Made by a program: the position numbers and the translations under genes | Notes under the pieces: generated by a model | The model's input: the letters and a program-made list of their open reading frames with translations, nothing else | The model's database searches: none | Told to the model about the DNA's origin: nothing | Assembly: GCF_900142955.1 (NCBI RefSeq) | Contig: NZ_FRCP01000032.1 | Span: 1-16,272 of the forward strand | Length of the DNA stretch: 16,272 nucleotides | Direction of reading: 5' to 3' | Source: Anaerosporobacter mobilis DSM 15930 | GTDB taxonomy: Bacteria > Bacillota > Clostridia > Lachnospirales > Lachnospiraceae | Shown here: piece by piece, positions 13,750 to 16,272 of the stretch | How positions within the stretch are numbered: position 1 is the stretch's first letter | Layout: every line of letters begins with the position of its first letter

Positions 13750-15087
13750 TTATATTGATTTTAATGTTTTTCTCATAAGTATAATCGCAACGATGGCAGC
13801 AATGACCTCTGAAATCGGGAAGGATACCCAGATCCCCGTTGCTCCAAGGAATCTGGATAATAGGAAGGATAACGGAATAATAATCACGAACTGACGTAGC
13901 AAAGAGATTGTTAGTGATTGAAAACCCATTCCCAAGGCTTCGAATGCACCGGAATATATAATACCGAAAGTAGATATTAAGAATCCGAGACAGATAATAC
14001 GAAGAGCAGGTACTCCAATTTCCAACATAGAAACATCGGCGTCAAACATTCCAAGAATCTGCTGTGGTATGAATAAGGATACGATAGTTCCGATAAACAT
14101 AATGGCTGCAGCGAAAAGGAGACTTACACGTAACGTCTTATGAAGTCTGTCTTTTTGTTTTGCACCATAATTATATCCTACAATGGGACGCATACCTTGA
14201 ACGATACCATTGGCAGGAAGGTAGATAAATGTTTGTAGTTTATAGTAAATACCTAATACAGATACATGAACTTCTGAGAATCTTACTAACATACCATTAA
14301 GAATGCTTACTAAGACAGATGGTAGTGACATCATAATACTTGATGGGACACCAACACTATATAATTGTTTGATTAATGGCTTATTAATATGCACATTACG
14401 TAAGGATACTTGTATAGGAAGCTTCTTATATGCCAATACGATAAGATATAAAATTAAACCAGCGATTTGGCCAATTACTGTTGCAATAGCAGCACCTGTT
14501 ACTCCCATTGCTGGAAAACCGAATTTACCAAAGATTAAGATTGGATCAAGGATAATATTAATAATTGCACCAACAGCAAGTACGATCATAGTGATGGACA
14601 TCTCGCCAAGTGATTGAAAAATCTTCTCAATACAAACTTGAATAAGGCAACCAAAAGAAAGGCAAAGTACAATATATCCGTACTCAGATCCCATTTCAAC
14701 GATAGATTCATTGCTTGAGAACATACGTAAGAATGGTTTTGTTACAAGTAAACCAAAGATTACGAAAAGTATGGAATGTACGATACTTAATATGATTCCT
14801 ACTGAAGCAGCCTGACTAGCACGCTTAGTATTCTTACTACCTAAATTAATTGAGATACAAGAGCTAACACCGATACCAAATCCTACTGCGATGGCAATAA
14901 CTAAGTTTTGTAGTGGAAAGACAAGGGAAACTGCAGTTAATGCGTCGTTACCAAGTCTAGCAACAAATATGCTGTCAATAATGTTGTACAACGATTGAAT
15001 CAGCATAGAAAACATCATAGGAATTGCCATGGATACAAGAAGCGGGAATATTGGTCGGTTCTTCATTTGTTCCTGTTTTGAATTCAT
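13750..15087 (-). CDS. MATE family multidrug/Na+ antiporter
   Basis: A 445-residue inner-membrane exporter of the multi-antimicrobial extrusion family, which expels cationic drugs or metabolites using a Na+ or H+ gradient. About 12 hydrophobic helices are visible in two similar six-helix halves. Typical segments are FPLLVSMAIPMMFSMLIQSL with YNIIDSIFVARLG at the start of half one, and PANGIVQGMRPIVGYNYGAK in half two. The length is normal. The ribosome site is GAGGAGGAAT (complement of 15091-15100). No terminator separates it from sigV, so some read-through into the sigma gene is possible. Its leader contains a terminator hairpin and a 27-bp palindrome, suggesting regulated expression. The substrate cannot be deduced. 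Confidence 0.93.
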   Translation of the reverse strand: MNSKQEQMKNRPIFPLLVSMAIPMMFSMLIQSLYNIIDSIFVARLGNDALTAVSLVFPLQNLVIAIAVGFGIGVSSCISINLGSKNTKRASQAASVGIILSIVHSILFVIFGLLVTKPFLRMFSSNESIVEMGSEYGYIVLCLSFGCLIQVCIEKIFQSLGEMSITMIVLAVGAIINIILDPILIFGKFGFPAMGVTGAAIATVIGQIAGLILYLIVLAYKKLPIQVSLRNVHINKPLIKQLYSVGVPSSIMMSLPSVLVSILNGMLVRFSEVHVSVLGIYYKLQTFIYLPANGIVQGMRPIVGYNYGAKQKDRLHKTLRVSLLFAAAIMFIGTIVSLFIPQQILGMFDADVSMLEIGVPALRIICLGFLISTFGIIYSGAFEALGMGFQSLTISLLRQFVIIIPLSFLLSRFLGATGIWVSFPISEVIAAIVAIILMRKTLKSI

Positions 15088-15106
15088 TTGATTCCTCCTC
15101 TTATTG

Positions 15107-15133
15107 ATGATGTAATTTCACAAATTACATCAT
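15107..15133. promoter_or_regulatory. 27-bp perfect palindrome next to the MATE ribosome binding site
   Basis: ATGATGTAATTT (15107-15118) and AAATTACATCAT (15122-15133) form a perfect 12-bp inverted repeat around CAC. It ends 6 bp before the MATE ribosome binding site. As DNA it resembles an operator for a MarR- or TetR-type repressor. As RNA it would be a very stable hairpin just before the site of ribosome entry. Confidence 0.7.
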
Positions 15134-15143
15134 GGATTTCACT

Positions 15144-15199
15144 AAAAAGAGCTATATACTTGTCTGTTTGTATCAGAAACAGAAAAATATATAGCCTCT
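15144..15199 (-). terminator. intrinsic terminator in the MATE leader (attenuator candidate)
   Basis: Two stacked stems, 8 bp (15151-15158 with 15188-15195) and 7 bp (15163-15169 with 15177-15183), flank a 4/4 internal loop and end in a 7-nt loop. Three outer pairs extend it past a one-base bulge. On the minus strand it runs into five T (15144-15148). It lies about 110 bp after the SagB-like gene stop but also downstream of a strong promoter for the MATE gene (15275-15303). It may therefore end the upstream transcript, attenuate the MATE transcript, or both. Confidence 0.8.
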
Positions 15200-15274
15200 A
15201 AAAAGCAATCATATTAATTTGCGACTTATGAGGACATGTTGTGATAATCGAAACCACTTCCAAGTCCGTCAGCT

Positions 15275-15303
15275 ATGATATCATACAATAAGAGTAAATG
15301 CAA
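15275..15303 (-). promoter_or_regulatory. MATE gene promoter
   Basis: On the minus strand TTGCAT (15298-15303) is followed after 17 bp by TATCAT (15275-15280). The start would be near 15268, giving a leader of about 180 nt that contains the terminator at 15144-15199. The -35 box lies only 5 bp after the SagB-like gene's stop codon. Confidence 0.6.
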
Positions 15304-15308
15304 GTATT

Positions 15309-16070
15309 TTATTGGAGGCCGACTCCAGCACCACCAAGTAAGAACTCTACATCTTTATTATCTCCAGGGGTGGTATCGAATCCAAATAAAGTATCTGCCA
15401 TTTCTTGATCATACGCACCTACCATGCAAGTACCGCATGCTATAGACTCCGCAGCAAGATATAATGTTTGACAAATACAACCAAGATCCATAAGAGCAAC
15501 ACGATGAGCCTTAGAAGCGTACTTCCACTCACAGCGGTATGGTAGAATACTCCAGTAGAAAGAAACGGGTGCTTCTGTTAAAAACGTTTGTCCTAGAAAG
15601 GCTTCTGATATTGTTTTCTTGAAGGAATCTGCAATAATAAGTTGTTCTAATTCATGTTCAATAGGAAGATAGTGATAAAGACCTTCCTCAAGTCCACTTA
15701 CATTATTGGCATAGATATATGTCTCAAAAGGATGGATAGCACCACCAGAGGGTACATTTCTAAGAGTTGCTGTTTGATCTTTTATCACTTTCTTAACTCC
15801 TTGTGTAGCATAGAGTAAGTAAGATAGTTCTTGTAATGAGATAGTATCATAGCTATATTTTCTACAGGATTTTCTCTCTGTAAGCAATTGGTAAAAATTA
15901 TTATTCTGTAGGATCTTTTCAAAGTTTTTAGGTAAATGAATTCGTTTACTACCTTCATGATATTTGGCTAAAGAAGGTTTTTTGATACCATGATTCATAT
16001 CGCTATCAAAGTCCTCGTCAGCAGCGGTATATGACTTCATCATTTCCCTGAGTCGTTTAATTTCTTCCAT
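15309..16070 (-). CDS. SagB/ThcOx-type FMN-dependent dehydrogenase (nitroreductase fold)
   Basis: A 253-residue oxidoreductase of the nitroreductase superfamily, SagB branch. In azole-forming peptide clusters such enzymes oxidise thiazolines and oxazolines. Visible elements are the FMN-phosphate contact RKSCRKYS (66-73), PSGGAIHPFETYIYA (107-121), and the C-terminal GTCMVGAYD and LLGGAGVG segments. The length fits the family. The start has AAGGAG a few bases upstream. No YcaO cyclodehydratase, E1-like partner, precursor peptide or transporter of an azole cluster lies on either side within the window, so it appears to be an orphan. It may reduce or oxidise small molecules rather than a peptide. 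Family assignment is firm, function open. Confidence 0.85.
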   Translation of the reverse strand: MEEIKRLREMMKSYTAADEDFDSDMNHGIKKPSLAKYHEGSKRIHLPKNFEKILQNNNFYQLLTERKSCRKYSYDTISLQELSYLLYATQGVKKVIKDQTATLRNVPSGGAIHPFETYIYANNVSGLEEGLYHYLPIEHELEQLIIADSFKKTISEAFLGQTFLTEAPVSFYWSILPYRCEWKYASKAHRVALMDLGCICQTLYLAAESIACGTCMVGAYDQEMADTLFGFDTTPGDNKDVEFLLGGAGVGLQ

Positions 16071-16092
16071 ATAGGTTCTCCTTACGTTTTAA

Positions 16093-16121
16093 TTGAATTA
16101 ACTGCATAATCCGTATATAAG
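16093..16121 (+). promoter_or_regulatory. candidate plus-strand promoter toward the terminal hairpins
   Basis: TTGAAT (16093-16098) is followed after 17 bp by TATAAG (16116-16121), a good sigma-A match. Transcription would start near 16128 and run through the paired hairpins at 16168-16271. No plus-strand coding frame follows within the window. Confidence 0.4.
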
Positions 16122-16139
16122 GTAGTTTATTTGATACAA
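16112..16139 (-). promoter_or_regulatory. candidate promoter of the SagB-like gene
   Basis: On the minus strand TTGTAT (16134-16139) stands 16 bp before TATACG (16112-16117). This would give a leader of about 35 nt. The region overlaps an oppositely directed promoter candidate (16093-16121, plus strand). Confidence 0.4.
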
Positions 16140-16167
16140 GAAAAAAAGACTAGTGCAAGAATAGCTA

Positions 16168-16271
16168 TAGTAGTTTTACCTCAATTGTAAATCGAGATGC
16201 AACCTCTCTGATTTCAATTGAACTCTAATACTACTAAAAATTATATATATGCCAGGAGGTTGCATCCTGGC
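16168..16271. ncRNA. candidate structured RNA: two hairpins with complementary 7-nt loops (partial)
   Basis: Hairpin A (16168-16236) has about 26 pairs in segments: 7 bp, 3 bp, 7 bp (TCAATTG with CAATTGA), 5 bp and 4 bp (GAGA with TCTC), around the loop TGCAACC (16198-16204). Hairpin B (16251-16271) has 7 perfect pairs (GCCAGGA with TCCTGGC) around the loop GGTTGCA (16258-16264). The loops are exact reverse complements, and the match extends two bases on each side, to 11 nt. This is what a kissing-loop or a two-state switch looks like. The strand is undetermined because the structure is almost symmetrical. The window ends one base later, so more may follow. Confidence 0.5.
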
Positions 16272-16272
16272 T

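Noticed and set aside
14303..14617. Open frame of 104 codons on the plus strand
   Set aside because: It is antisense to the MATE gene and lacks a start region or a recognisable product.
15200..15245. Tiny upstream frames in the MATE leader (AUG UCC UCA UAA; AUG AUU GCU UUU UAG)
   Set aside because: Neither has a ribosome binding site at a useful distance, so I do not claim a leader peptide, although attenuation by another mechanism remains possible.
1..16272. CRISPR array, transposase, integrase or phage genes
   Set aside because: I found no regularly spaced repeats and no protein with such motifs on either strand.

Overview
The window is AT-rich chromosomal DNA from a low-GC Firmicute. The gene set (an ECF sigma/RsiV pair, a LytTR/DUF3021 pair, a secreted BIG2-tailed subtilase, a cytoplasmic SASA-family acetylesterase, strong AGGAGG ribosome binding sites) suggests an anaerobic clostridium, plausibly Lachnospiraceae of the Lachnoclostridium phytofermentans type. 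That placement is inference from gene content. I see no transposase, integrase, phage gene or CRISPR array.

Layout. 1-330: tRNA-Glu(UUC) and tRNA-Cys(GCA) followed by a strong terminator, with a scrambled tRNA-Glu remnant between them. 645-3227 (+): a compact four-gene operon encoding a LytTR regulator, a DUF3021 membrane protein, an ABC ATPase and an ABC-2 permease. Its promoter is preceded by a 21-bp-spaced direct repeat that looks like a LytTR binding site. 3228-3707: gene-free stretch with a quasi-palindrome and a broken-gene remnant. 3708-5708 (-): secreted subtilisin-like protease. 5986-6507 (+): small STM3941-like membrane protein, convergent with clpB across a shared terminator. 6564-9152 (-): full-length ClpB disaggregase. 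9471-11009 (-): cytoplasmic sialate O-acetylesterase-like enzyme with an operator-like palindrome on its promoter. 11413-11943 (+): RibD/DHFR-fold reductase in a patch of local repeats. 12154-13590 (-): SigV-like ECF sigma factor and RsiV-like anti-sigma factor, with an ECF-type promoter upstream. 13750-15087 (-): MATE exporter behind a roughly 180-nt leader that holds a terminator and a second perfect palindrome. 15309-16070 (-): orphan SagB-type FMN dehydrogenase. 16168-16271: two hairpins whose 7-nt loops are exactly complementary, probably the start of a structured RNA running off the window.

How the parts work together. Several modules concern the cell envelope and stress: the LytTR-controlled ABC exporter, the sigma/anti-sigma pair whose best known relative senses lysozyme, the MATE drug exporter with a possible attenuator, and ClpB for protein rescue. 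The subtilase and acetylesterase fit extracellular polymer degradation and intracellular processing of acetylated sugars. The most interesting non-coding signals are the MATE leader (about 15090-15303), the complementary-loop pair at 16168-16271, the direct repeat before the LytTR operon and the rearranged tRNA-Glu remnant at 98-137.
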